A stretch of DNA of 64,000 nt from JANQIO01 sp036351375 (lineage in GTDB: Bacteria > Pseudomonadota > Gammaproteobacteria > Pseudomonadales > Halieaceae), in the NCBI GenBank assembly GCA_036351375.1, contig JAZBOY010000093.1, positions 25,003 to 89,002 on the forward strand, written 5' to 3'. The translations under genes and the position numbers were made by a program. Position 1 is the first letter of the stretch; each line of letters begins with the position of its first letter. This document shows positions 53,626 to 61,166 of this stretch, one piece after another. The notes beneath the pieces were generated by a model. That model saw only the letters and a list, made by a program, of their open reading frames with translations, searched no databases and had not been told where the DNA came from.

Positions 53626-55188
53626 ATGGGAGATCATCATCACGGTCCGGCCAAGGGTTTGAGCCGCTGGCTGTTTGCTACCAACCACAAGGACATCGGC
53701 ACGATGTACCTGTGGTTCAGTTTTGCCATGTTCCTGGTCGGTGGCGCCTTCGCCATGATTATCCGGGCGGAATTGTTCCAGCCCGGCATGCAGCTGATCC
53801 GTCCGGAATTCTTCAATCAAATGACCACCATGCACGGCCTGATCATGGTGTTCGGTGCCATCATGCCGGCCTTCGTGGGCCTGGCCAACTGGATGATCCC
53901 GATGATGATCGGGGCGCCGGATATGGCACTGCCGCGCATGAACAACTGGAGCTTCTGGATCCTGCCGCCGGCATTCCTGCTGCTGCTGGCCACCATGTTC
54001 ATGGAGGGTGGCGGCCCCGCCTTCGGCTGGACGTTCTATGCGCCGCTGTCGACGACCTACGCACCGCCGTCGGTCACTTTCTTTATCTTCGGCGTACACA
54101 TTCTGGGCCTGTCATCCATCATGGGGTCGATCAATATCGTCGCCACGGTGATGAACCTGCGCGCACCCGGCATGACCTACATGAAGATGCCGCTGTTCGT
54201 ATGGACCTGGTTCATTACCGCCTACCTGCTGATCGCAGTCATGCCGGTACTGGCCGGTGCGGTCACCATGATGTTGATGGATATCCACTTCGGCACCAGC
54301 TTCTTCTCGGCTGCCGGCGGTGGTGACCCGGTACTGTTCCAGCACGTCTTCTGGTTCTTCGGTCACCCCGAGGTGTACATCATCATCCTGCCGGCCTTCG
54401 GCGTGGTCTCTCAGATCATCCCGGCCTTTGCCCGCAAGCCGCTGTTCGGCTACGACTCCATGGTGTATGCGACCGCTTCAATCGCCTTCCTGTCGTTCAT
54501 CGTGTGGGCACACCACATGTACACGGTGGGTATGCCGATTGCCGGTGAGCTGTTCTTCATGTACGCCACCATGCTGATCGCGGTACCGACCGGTGTGAAG
54601 GTGTTCAACTGGATCACCACCATGTGGCGCGGCGCCATGACCTTCGAAACTCCAATGCTGTTCTGCATCGGCTTCGTGGTGCTGTTCACCATTGGCGGCT
54701 TCACCGGCCTGATGCTGTCCATCGCGCCGAGCGACTTCCAGTATCACGACAGCTACTTTGTGGTAGCGCACTTCCACTACGTGATGGTGGCAGGCGCGGT
54801 GTTCTCCATGACGGCTGCGGTGTACTACTGGCTGCCCAAGTGGTGCGGCAAGATGTACAACGAAACCATGGGCAAGACCCACTTCTGGATCTCGTTCATC
54901 GGCTTCAACGTGACCTTCTTCCCGCAGCACTTCGTGGGCCTGGCGGGCATGCCTCGCCGGATTCCGGACTACGCCCTGCAGTTTGCTGACTTCAACATGA
55001 TCAGTTCCATCGGCGCGTTCATTTACGGCGCTTCCCAGTTGCTGTTCCTGTACAACGTGATTGCCACCATCGTCGGCGGCAAGCCGGTCAGCGACGAGAA
55101 AGTCTGGGAAGGTGCAGAGGGCTTGGAGTGGACGGTGCCGACGCCCGCGCCGTTCCACACCTTTGCCACCCCGCCACAGGTGCGCTAA
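53626..55188 (+). CDS. coxA: Cytochrome c oxidase subunit I
   Basis: Catalytic subunit with haem a, haem a3 and CuB. 520 residues, 12 helices. The WFFGHPEVYIIILPAFG block holds the CuB His and the cross-linked Tyr of type-A oxidases; the VWAHHMYTVG pair supplies two more CuB His, and VVAHFHYVMV the haem ligands. 14 nt after coxB. Confidence 0.98.
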   Translation: MGDHHHGPAKGLSRWLFATNHKDIGTMYLWFSFAMFLVGGAFAMIIRAELFQPGMQLIRPEFFNQMTTMHGLIMVFGAIMPAFVGLANWMIPMMIGAPDMALPRMNNWSFWILPPAFLLLLATMFMEGGGPAFGWTFYAPLSTTYAPPSVTFFIFGVHILGLSSIMGSINIVATVMNLRAPGMTYMKMPLFVWTWFITAYLLIAVMPVLAGAVTMMLMDIHFGTSFFSAAGGGDPVLFQHVFWFFGHPEVYIIILPAFGVVSQIIPAFARKPLFGYDSMVYATASIAFLSFIVWAHHMYTVGMPIAGELFFMYATMLIAVPTGVKVFNWITTMWRGAMTFETPMLFCIGFVVLFTIGGFTGLMLSIAPSDFQYHDSYFVVAHFHYVMVAGAVFSMTAAVYYWLPKWCGKMYNETMGKTHFWISFIGFNVTFFPQHFVGLAGMPRRIPDYALQFADFNMISSIGAFIYGASQLLFLYNVIATIVGGKPVSDEKVWEGAEGLEWTVPTPAPFHTFATPPQVR

Positions 55189-55194
55189 CAGGTA

Positions 55195-55755
55195 ATGCGC
55201 CTGTTTGGAGACAACCCGATTACCCTCACCGTGGTCAAGATGGCCGCGGTGGTGGTGATCATGTTCTCCTTTGTGTTCGTGGTCATGGTGCCGCTTTACA
55301 ACGTGCTGTGTGATGCCCTCGGCATCAACGGCAAGACCAGCGGTCAGCGCTACGAGGCTGCATCGATCCAGGTGGATGAAAGCCGCGAGGTCACCATCCA
55401 GTTTATCGCCACCAACAGCGATGGCATGCCCTGGGACTTTCGGCCCGCGCAAACCATGATGAAGGTAAACCCGGGCGCCGTGAACGACACGGTATTCCTG
55501 GCCCGCAACCCTCGGCCGCAGGCCATGGTGGCGCAGGCCATACCCAGCGTATCGCCGGCCCGGGCCGCTGAGTTTTTCCATAAGACAGAGTGCTTTTGTT
55601 TCAACAACCAGCCGCTTGACGGACTGGCAAGCACCGAGATGCCGCTGCAGTTCATCGTCGACCAGGACCTGCCGCGGGACATCAGGACAATAACCCTGTC
55701 CTATACCATGTTTGATATTACTGAAATGGCGCCTGACGCAGTCGCGCAGCGCTAA
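55195..55755 (+). CDS. ctaG: Cytochrome c oxidase assembly protein CtaG/Cox11
   Basis: Copper chaperone delivering Cu to the CuB site. 186 residues, one N-terminal transmembrane helix (about 12-35) and a periplasmic Ig-like domain with the copper motif CFCF at Cys133/Cys135 (KTECFCFNNQPL). 6 nt after coxA. Confidence 0.96.
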   Translation: MRLFGDNPITLTVVKMAAVVVIMFSFVFVVMVPLYNVLCDALGINGKTSGQRYEAASIQVDESREVTIQFIATNSDGMPWDFRPAQTMMKVNPGAVNDTVFLARNPRPQAMVAQAIPSVSPARAAEFFHKTECFCFNNQPLDGLASTEMPLQFIVDQDLPRDIRTITLSYTMFDITEMAPDAVAQR

Positions 55756-55768
55756 CGGGGAGATTTCA

Positions 55769-56743
55769 ATGGCAATTCAAGAGACTGCCACACACGAAGA
55801 ATATTACGTGCCGGAAAAAAGCGGCATGGCGGTCAGCGCCACCATCGGCCTGGTGATGAGCATTTTCGGGGCGGCCAACGTCCTCAATGACATGACCTTT
55901 GGCGAGCCCGGCGCCCAGACCAATTCCTGGACCATTCTGCTGGCCGGCCTGTTCTGGTTTATTGGTACGCTGTTTGTCTGGTTCCGTTCCACGATCCGCG
56001 AAAATCTCGCCGGGATGAACTCCGGCCAGCTCAAGAAATCCTATGTGCTGGGCATGTTCTGGTTCATCTTCTCGGAAGTGATGTTCTTCTTTGCCTTCTT
56101 CGGCGCCCTGTTTTATGTGCGCGTGCTGGTGGGCCCGTGGCTGGCCGGTCAGGGTGAAGCCGGTGCCATGAACCACCTGCTGTGGAGTGGCTTCGAGTTC
56201 AGCTGGCCCATGATGCAGACCCCGCAGGAAGCCGTGGGTGGCGTTGCCGGGCAGGCCATCGCCAATAACGGTGAATTTGTTTCCCCCGGCACCAGCATGG
56301 CTTTCTCAGAGGTCAGCGCCTGGTACAATTGGCTGCCGCTCTGGAACACCATCATCCTGCTGTCGTCGAGTGTCACTGTGCACATTGCCCACCTGGGCCT
56401 GTTGAAGGGCGACCGCAAGCAGTTCAATGTCTGGCTGGCTATTACCGTGGCCCTGGCAATGATCTTCCTGTATGTCCAGTACGTGGAGTACCACGAGGCC
56501 TACGCTCATTTCGGCCTGACCCTTAACTCGGGTATCTACGGCTCGACCTTCTTCATGCTCACCGGGTTCCACGGTTTCCACGTGGCAATGGGTATGACCA
56601 TGCTGTTGATCCAGCTCATTCGTTCACTGCGTCACGGCCACTTTACCTCGGACGATCACTTCGGCTTTGAGGCATCCAGCTGGTACTGGCACTTTGTTGA
56701 CGTGGTATGGGTGGCGTTGTTCCTGTTCGTCTATATCCTTTAG
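55769..56743 (+). CDS. coxC: Cytochrome c oxidase subunit III
   Basis: Structural subunit III stabilising oxidase turnover. Start at 55769 (MAIQETATHEEYYVPEKSG) has GGGGAG upstream; the longer frame from 55712 overlaps ctaG. 324 residues, larger than mitochondrial-type COX3 because of a loop around residues 135-180 (GEAGAMNHL and TPQEAVGGVAG), as seen in pseudomonads. C-terminal HFVDVVWVALFLFVYIL is diagnostic. Confidence 0.96.
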   Translation: MAIQETATHEEYYVPEKSGMAVSATIGLVMSIFGAANVLNDMTFGEPGAQTNSWTILLAGLFWFIGTLFVWFRSTIRENLAGMNSGQLKKSYVLGMFWFIFSEVMFFFAFFGALFYVRVLVGPWLAGQGEAGAMNHLLWSGFEFSWPMMQTPQEAVGGVAGQAIANNGEFVSPGTSMAFSEVSAWYNWLPLWNTIILLSSSVTVHIAHLGLLKGDRKQFNVWLAITVALAMIFLYVQYVEYHEAYAHFGLTLNSGIYGSTFFMLTGFHGFHVAMGMTMLLIQLIRSLRHGHFTSDDHFGFEASSWYWHFVDVVWVALFLFVYIL

Positions 56744-56758
56744 AGGCTCTGTGACGAA

Positions 56759-57034
56759 CTAGCGGTCCCCGGCTTTTGCATCCGCCGGGGGCTGCACTGC
56801 CTCTCCCGCCACCGCGTGCCGCTCCCAGGGTGCCTGGGACTTCAACTTGCCAGAGCTGACGCCGTAAACGAGCACCACCATCAGTGCGACGGCCAGCGAC
56901 AATCGTATTCCCAGTGAATGAAACAGGCGGCGCTTGCGAATATCGCCCTGGTCGACCATCAGGAAATAGAAGCCAGTGCCCAGGCTGACCAGCAGGGCGA
57001 GCAACAGAACGACTAGCAGGAACTTCAGGAACAT
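56759..57034 (-). CDS. DUF2909 twin-transmembrane protein
   Basis: 91 residues: two hydrophobic helices (about 4-27 and 43-62) joined by a basic linker DIRKRRLFHSLGIR, then a polar tail. Pattern and position, opposite-strand between coxC and SURF1, match the DUF2909 protein of pseudomonad cox clusters. Role unknown; association with oxidase assembly is inference. Confidence 0.8.
   Translation of the reverse strand: MFLKFLLVVLLLALLVSLGTGFYFLMVDQGDIRKRRLFHSLGIRLSLAVALMVVLVYGVSSGKLKSQAPWERHAVAGEAVQPPADAKAGDR
56767..56790. terminator. Inverted repeat at the coxC / DUF2909 convergent end
   Basis: CCCCGGC (56767-56773) and GCCGGGG (56784-56790) around a 10-nt loop, in the 3' end of the DUF2909 gene and 24 nt past coxC. 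No T-run; weak terminator candidate. Confidence 0.35.
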
Positions 57035-57074
57035 AGCGGCCTCTCAGAGGGGCGTGACAGTATAGCGGAAGCCC

Positions 57075-57827
57075 ATGCCCGGCACAGCAACACACTCCCC
57101 GCGCCTGCGCTGGGACATCGAGTGGCGCACAGCAGCCTTTGCGCTGCTGCTGGTGCCGCTGTTCTGTGCCCTGGGCGTCTGGCAGCTGGGGCGAGCGGAG
57201 GAAAAACGCGCCATCGCCGAAGGCTGGGAGCAGCATCGGCTACAGCCCGCCGTGGCGTTGGATGCACTCCCGGACAATCCGGATACACTGCGTTACCGCC
57301 CGGTGGTGCTGAAGGGCGAGTTTCTGACCGGCCGTGATTTCCTGCTGGATAACCGCATCCGCCAGGGCCGCTACGGTGTAGAGGTGATCACTCCGCTGCG
57401 CGGGCCGAGTGGTGAGCTGGTGCTAGTGAACCGCGGGTGGCTGGCCGGCGACCCCTACCGGCAGGCCTTGCCCGAAGTCGTCGAGGCGCCGGGTGAGCTG
57501 GAACTTGTCGGCTATGTCTACGTGCCGCCGGGCGAAAGCTTCACACTCGGGGATATTGCTGCCGACACAGGTTGGCCGCGCCTGGTGCAGGCCATTGACC
57601 CGGTAGCGATGGCAGAGATGCTCGGCGAGCCGGTCTGGCCGTATACGGTTCGGCTGAACGCCGACAGCCCGGCGGCATTGCTCGCCGACTGGCCGCTGGT
57701 GAATGCGCGCCCGGAAAAGCACGAGGCCTATGCCGCCCAGTGGTTCGCCATGGCGGCGGTACTGGCACTGTTTGCTTTGTGGAGAAATACCAACCTGTCC
57801 GACCTATGGCGGGCACGCAAGGAATAG
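57075..57827 (+). CDS. SURF1-family oxidase assembly factor
   Basis: 250 residues, two terminal transmembrane helices (about 16-37 and 222-240) around a periplasmic domain, the SURF1 topology. Blocks ALGVWQLGRAEEKRA, FLLDNRIRQGRYGVEVITPL and LVLVNRGWLAGD are family hallmarks. It helps insert haem a into subunit I. Divergent from DUF2909. Confidence 0.95.
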   Translation: MPGTATHSPRLRWDIEWRTAAFALLLVPLFCALGVWQLGRAEEKRAIAEGWEQHRLQPAVALDALPDNPDTLRYRPVVLKGEFLTGRDFLLDNRIRQGRYGVEVITPLRGPSGELVLVNRGWLAGDPYRQALPEVVEAPGELELVGYVYVPPGESFTLGDIAADTGWPRLVQAIDPVAMAEMLGEPVWPYTVRLNADSPAALLADWPLVNARPEKHEAYAAQWFAMAAVLALFALWRNTNLSDLWRARKE

Positions 57828-57832
57828 GAAAC

Positions 57833-58474
57833 ATGGGAGCCCCCACTACAGATACGACCCACAAGAACCGCATGGCCCTGCTGCTGATTGCCGGTATTCC
57901 GGTGATCATCATCCTGGCTTCGACCTGGCTCTGGTACTACGTGGCCAGCGGCAAGCTCGACCTGGTGAGCGTGCTGGGAACGGCCAACAAGGGCCAGCTG
58001 TTGTCGCCGCCGGTATCGATGGAAGAGCTTGGCGCAGTGCAGGCCTCAGGGCAGGCCTTTACGGCCCGCGGCGAGCGGCCGTTATGGCGCATCATGATCC
58101 TTGGTGGCGAGTCCTGTGATGAGGCCTGTGCGGAGCTGGTCTACTACACGCGGCAGATTCACACTGCCATGGGCAAGTACAGCAATCGCATTGAGCGCCT
58201 GTTCCTGGCGGAGGGCGCCGCGGCGGCGGCCGTCACCACGCCGACCGCCAACCCCCCGGGAGCGCTGGCGAGTGACTACCCGGAGCTCAATCTCCTGTAT
58301 ACTTCCGCACCCGCCGGCCAAACCCTGCGCGAGGCCCTGGCAGGCGCCCTGGCGGAGCCCGCCTACTTCGTGGTGGACCCGGAGGGCTGGGTCATACTCG
58401 CCTACCCCGCTGAGGCGGATGGCAAGGACATCATGGCCGATCTCAAATTCCTGCTGAAAAACAGCAACGGCTGA
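57833..58474 (+). CDS. Cox-cluster membrane protein, degenerate SCO/thioredoxin-like
   Basis: 213 residues: one N-terminal transmembrane helix (about 15-38) and a periplasmic domain. Visible are a C-x3-C pair, Cys95 and Cys99 (GGESCDEACAELVY), preceded by a WRIMIL strand, and a late strand YFVVDPEGWVILAYP, together resembling a stripped-down SCO/thioredoxin fold. The His of true SCO proteins (DHS) is not seen. It lies 5 nt after SURF1 at the place of the uncharacterised pseudomonad cox-cluster protein. Copper or redox function is inference. Confidence 0.7.
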   Translation: MGAPTTDTTHKNRMALLLIAGIPVIIILASTWLWYYVASGKLDLVSVLGTANKGQLLSPPVSMEELGAVQASGQAFTARGERPLWRIMILGGESCDEACAELVYYTRQIHTAMGKYSNRIERLFLAEGAAAAAVTTPTANPPGALASDYPELNLLYTSAPAGQTLREALAGALAEPAYFVVDPEGWVILAYPAEADGKDIMADLKFLLKNSNG

Positions 58475-58523
58475 CGCCGCTGCTGTCAGCGGCAAGCAAT
58501 AGACTGCGGTAAACGAAGGAACT

Positions 58524-59606
58524 ATGTTCAACGCCCCCGACCAACGTAAACCCACCTTCCGGCTGGCCCTGTTCGGCGTCTGCTTCGCCATGTCGGTGAT
58601 CATCCTGGGCGCGTTCACTCGCCTGGTCGATGCGGGGCTGGGTTGTCCGGACTGGCCCGGCTGTTATGGCCATGTGTTGTGGCCCAACAACGCGGAGGAA
58701 ATCGCCACCGCGAACCAGGCTTACCCGGATGCACCGGTTGAACTCGACAAGACCTGGCCGGAAATGGTGCACCGCTACCTGGCGACTACCCTGGGCGCCA
58801 TCGTACTGGTCCTCGCGGCCCTGGCATGGCGCCACCGTGGCCCCGACCAGCCCCTGAAACTGCCACTGTTCCTGCTTGGCTTTGTCATCCTGCAGGGCAT
58901 GTTCGGAATGTGGACAGTGACCTTGAAGCTCTGGCCCCAGGTGGTGACAGCTCACCTGCTCGGCGGGTTTACCACGATCAGCCTGCTGTGGCTGCTGACG
59001 CTCAGGCTCAACAACCATCGCTGGGAACTCGGCCCGGAAGGCAGTGCCCGGCTGGCGCGCCTCAAGCCGCTGGCGGCCACCGCGCTGGTGGTGGTGGTAT
59101 TGCAAATCACCCTGGGCGGCTGGACGACGTCCAACTACGCCGCGGTTGCCTGCCCCGACCTGCCCACCTGCCAGTCCCAGTGGCTGCCGCCCATGGACTT
59201 CGCTGCGGGCTTTGACGTGTTCCAGCAGGTGGGGCCCAACTACCTGGGGGGCACCATGACAAATGAGGCGCGGGTCGCCATTCACATGAGCCACCGCATC
59301 GGCGCGATCATTACCCTGCTGGTGGCAGGTGCCCTGAGCCTGCGGCTGTTGCGCGACCCCCTGTCCAACCTGCGCCGCCTGGGCAAGGCAGTGGGTGGCA
59401 TCCTGTGCCTGCAGCTGCTGCTTGGCCTCGGTAATATCGTTTTCCAGTTCCCGGTGTGGGTGGCGACTGCCCACAATGCGGTGGGGGCGCTGCTGCTGAT
59501 GAGCGTGGTCACCGTCAACTATTACCTGCTGACGGCGCGCTGCAAGGTCACCGCGAACGTCGCGGTGGCGCAAAGCGCCAGTCTGTCCGCAAGGGCGGCT
59601 GCCTGA
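58524..59606 (+). CDS. ctaA: Haem A synthase (Cox15/CtaA)
   Basis: Oxidises haem O to haem A. 360 residues, eight helices. GAFTRLVDAGLGCPDWPGCYG holds the first His/Cys region; MVHRYLATTLGAIV, VTAHLLGGFT, and MSHRIGAIITLL, ATAHNAVGALLLM carry the paired haem-ligand His. Stop is immediately followed by the ctaB ATG (TGAATG). Confidence 0.96.
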   Translation: MFNAPDQRKPTFRLALFGVCFAMSVIILGAFTRLVDAGLGCPDWPGCYGHVLWPNNAEEIATANQAYPDAPVELDKTWPEMVHRYLATTLGAIVLVLAALAWRHRGPDQPLKLPLFLLGFVILQGMFGMWTVTLKLWPQVVTAHLLGGFTTISLLWLLTLRLNNHRWELGPEGSARLARLKPLAATALVVVVLQITLGGWTTSNYAAVACPDLPTCQSQWLPPMDFAAGFDVFQQVGPNYLGGTMTNEARVAIHMSHRIGAIITLLVAGALSLRLLRDPLSNLRRLGKAVGGILCLQLLLGLGNIVFQFPVWVATAHNAVGALLLMSVVTVNYYLLTARCKVTANVAVAQSASLSARAAA

Positions 59607-60500
59607 ATGGAACAGGTACTGCAACAGGCCACCTGGCACGACTACCTCGAGCTGACCAAGCCCAAGGTTGTTGCGCTGATGCTGCTGACCGCGGTGATCG
59701 GCATGTTCATGGCGGTGCCTGGCATGGTGCCCTGGCAGGCACTGGTGTTCGGCAACCTCGGCATCGCCCTGTGCGCCGGATCCGCGGCCGCTATCAACCA
59801 CCTGGTAGACCAGCGTATCGACCAGGTCATGGCGCGCACGCGCAATCGGCCCATGGCGAAAGGCCGCGTCGGAACCCCGCAGGCGGCCCTGTTTGCGCTG
59901 GTGCTGGGCCTGGCAGGAATGTACCTTTTGCTGGCCTACGTGAATGCCCTCACCGCCTGGCTCACCCTGGCCTCATTGCTCGGTTATGCACTGATCTACA
60001 CGGTATTCCTGAAGCGGGCGACGCCGCAGAATATCGTGATCGGCGGCCTGGCCGGTGCGGCACCGCCGCTGTTGGGCTGGACCGCGGTCACCGGTGAAGT
60101 GCACGGCCATGCCCTGTTGCTGGTGCTGATCATATTCGCCTGGACGCCGCCGCATTTCTGGGCCCTGGCCATTCATCGCCGTGAAGAATATGCCGCTGTA
60201 GACATCCCCATGCTACCGGTGACCCACGGCGTGGCCTTCACCAAACTGCATATCATGCTGTACACGCTGATCATGTTCGCTATCACCCTGCTACCGTACG
60301 TCACTCGTATGAGTGGCCCGCTGTACCTGGCCGGGGCCGTGCTGCTGGGAGGTCGCTTCCTCTGGCATGCAGGCCGGCTGATGTGGGGTGATGATCGGCG
60401 CGCAGCCATCGATACCTTCAAGTACTCCATCACTTACCTGATGCTACTGTTCGTGGTGATGCTGCTGGACCATTACCTGTTCCCGGTGGCGACCCTGTGA
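59607..60500 (+). CDS. ctaB: Haem O synthase (protohaem IX farnesyltransferase)
   Basis: UbiA-type prenyltransferase adding farnesyl to haem B. 297 residues; NHLVDQRIDQVMARTRNRPM is the first aspartate-rich motif, and WTPPHFWALAIHRREEYA the second. About eight or nine helices. Overlaps the next gene by GTGA. Confidence 0.97.
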   Translation: MEQVLQQATWHDYLELTKPKVVALMLLTAVIGMFMAVPGMVPWQALVFGNLGIALCAGSAAAINHLVDQRIDQVMARTRNRPMAKGRVGTPQAALFALVLGLAGMYLLLAYVNALTAWLTLASLLGYALIYTVFLKRATPQNIVIGGLAGAAPPLLGWTAVTGEVHGHALLLVLIIFAWTPPHFWALAIHRREEYAAVDIPMLPVTHGVAFTKLHIMLYTLIMFAITLLPYVTRMSGPLYLAGAVLLGGRFLWHAGRLMWGDDRRAAIDTFKYSITYLMLLFVVMLLDHYLFPVATL

Positions 60501-61165
60501 CTGAGATGACCGCCGTGAGCCGGCGCGACCGCAATATCAAGCTGACGGTCTTTGGCCTGGTACTGTTGATCGGGGTCATCGTTGCCGGCTTCGTCTACCA
60601 GGTACAAAAGCCCAGGGTGATGACTCCCAGCGAGTTGAAGATCAACGGCGCCTTCATGTTTGATACGCCCCGCGCCCTGCCCGACTTCGCGCTGGTGGAT
60701 CACCGCGGTGAGCCCTTTACCGGCGCCAGCCTCGAGGGTCAGTGGACGCTGGTGTTCTTTGGTTTCACCTACTGCCCGGATATCTGCCCCACCACCATGG
60801 CCTTCCTGGCCCGCTTCATGAGAGAGCTGGAAGGGCTGCCGGAGCACGCTGACACCCGCGTGGTAATGGTGAGCGTCGACCCGGCCCGGGATACCCCGGA
60901 GCGGCTGGCCGAGTACGTGCCCTACTTCGACCCTTCCTTTACCGGCGTCACCGGTGAATTCCTGGATATCCACCGTTTTGCCACGGCGCTCAATACCCCG
61001 TTCCGCAAAGTGCCGGGGGAAGACGAGAACTACCTGGTCGACCACAGCGCCAACGTGGTTTTGATCAATCCGCGAGGCGACTATCATGGCTTTTTCAAGG
61101 CGCCGCTGGACCTCGCAAAAATGAAAGTGACCTATCGCTCCATCCGCACGGTGTGGGATTTCTGA
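60497..61165 (+). CDS. SCO1/SenC copper-insertion protein
   Basis: Periplasmic membrane-anchored copper chaperone or thiol-disulfide oxidoreductase for the CuA site. 222 residues; transmembrane helix about 15-35; FFGFTYCPDICPTTM with Cys93/Cys97 and the metal-ligand His183 (VDHSANVVLINPRGDY). GTG start at 60497 overlaps the ctaB stop; ATG at 60506 is an alternative. Confidence 0.94.
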   Translation: MTEMTAVSRRDRNIKLTVFGLVLLIGVIVAGFVYQVQKPRVMTPSELKINGAFMFDTPRALPDFALVDHRGEPFTGASLEGQWTLVFFGFTYCPDICPTTMAFLARFMRELEGLPEHADTRVVMVSVDPARDTPERLAEYVPYFDPSFTGVTGEFLDIHRFATALNTPFRKVPGEDENYLVDHSANVVLINPRGDYHGFFKAPLDLAKMKVTYRSIRTVWDF

Positions 61166-61166
61166 G

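Noticed and set aside
56568..56586. CACGTG-centred half palindrome in coxC as a third parS
   Set aside because: Only the core matches; outer bases diverge. Similar cores at about 12107, 28442 and 48328 were also rejected.
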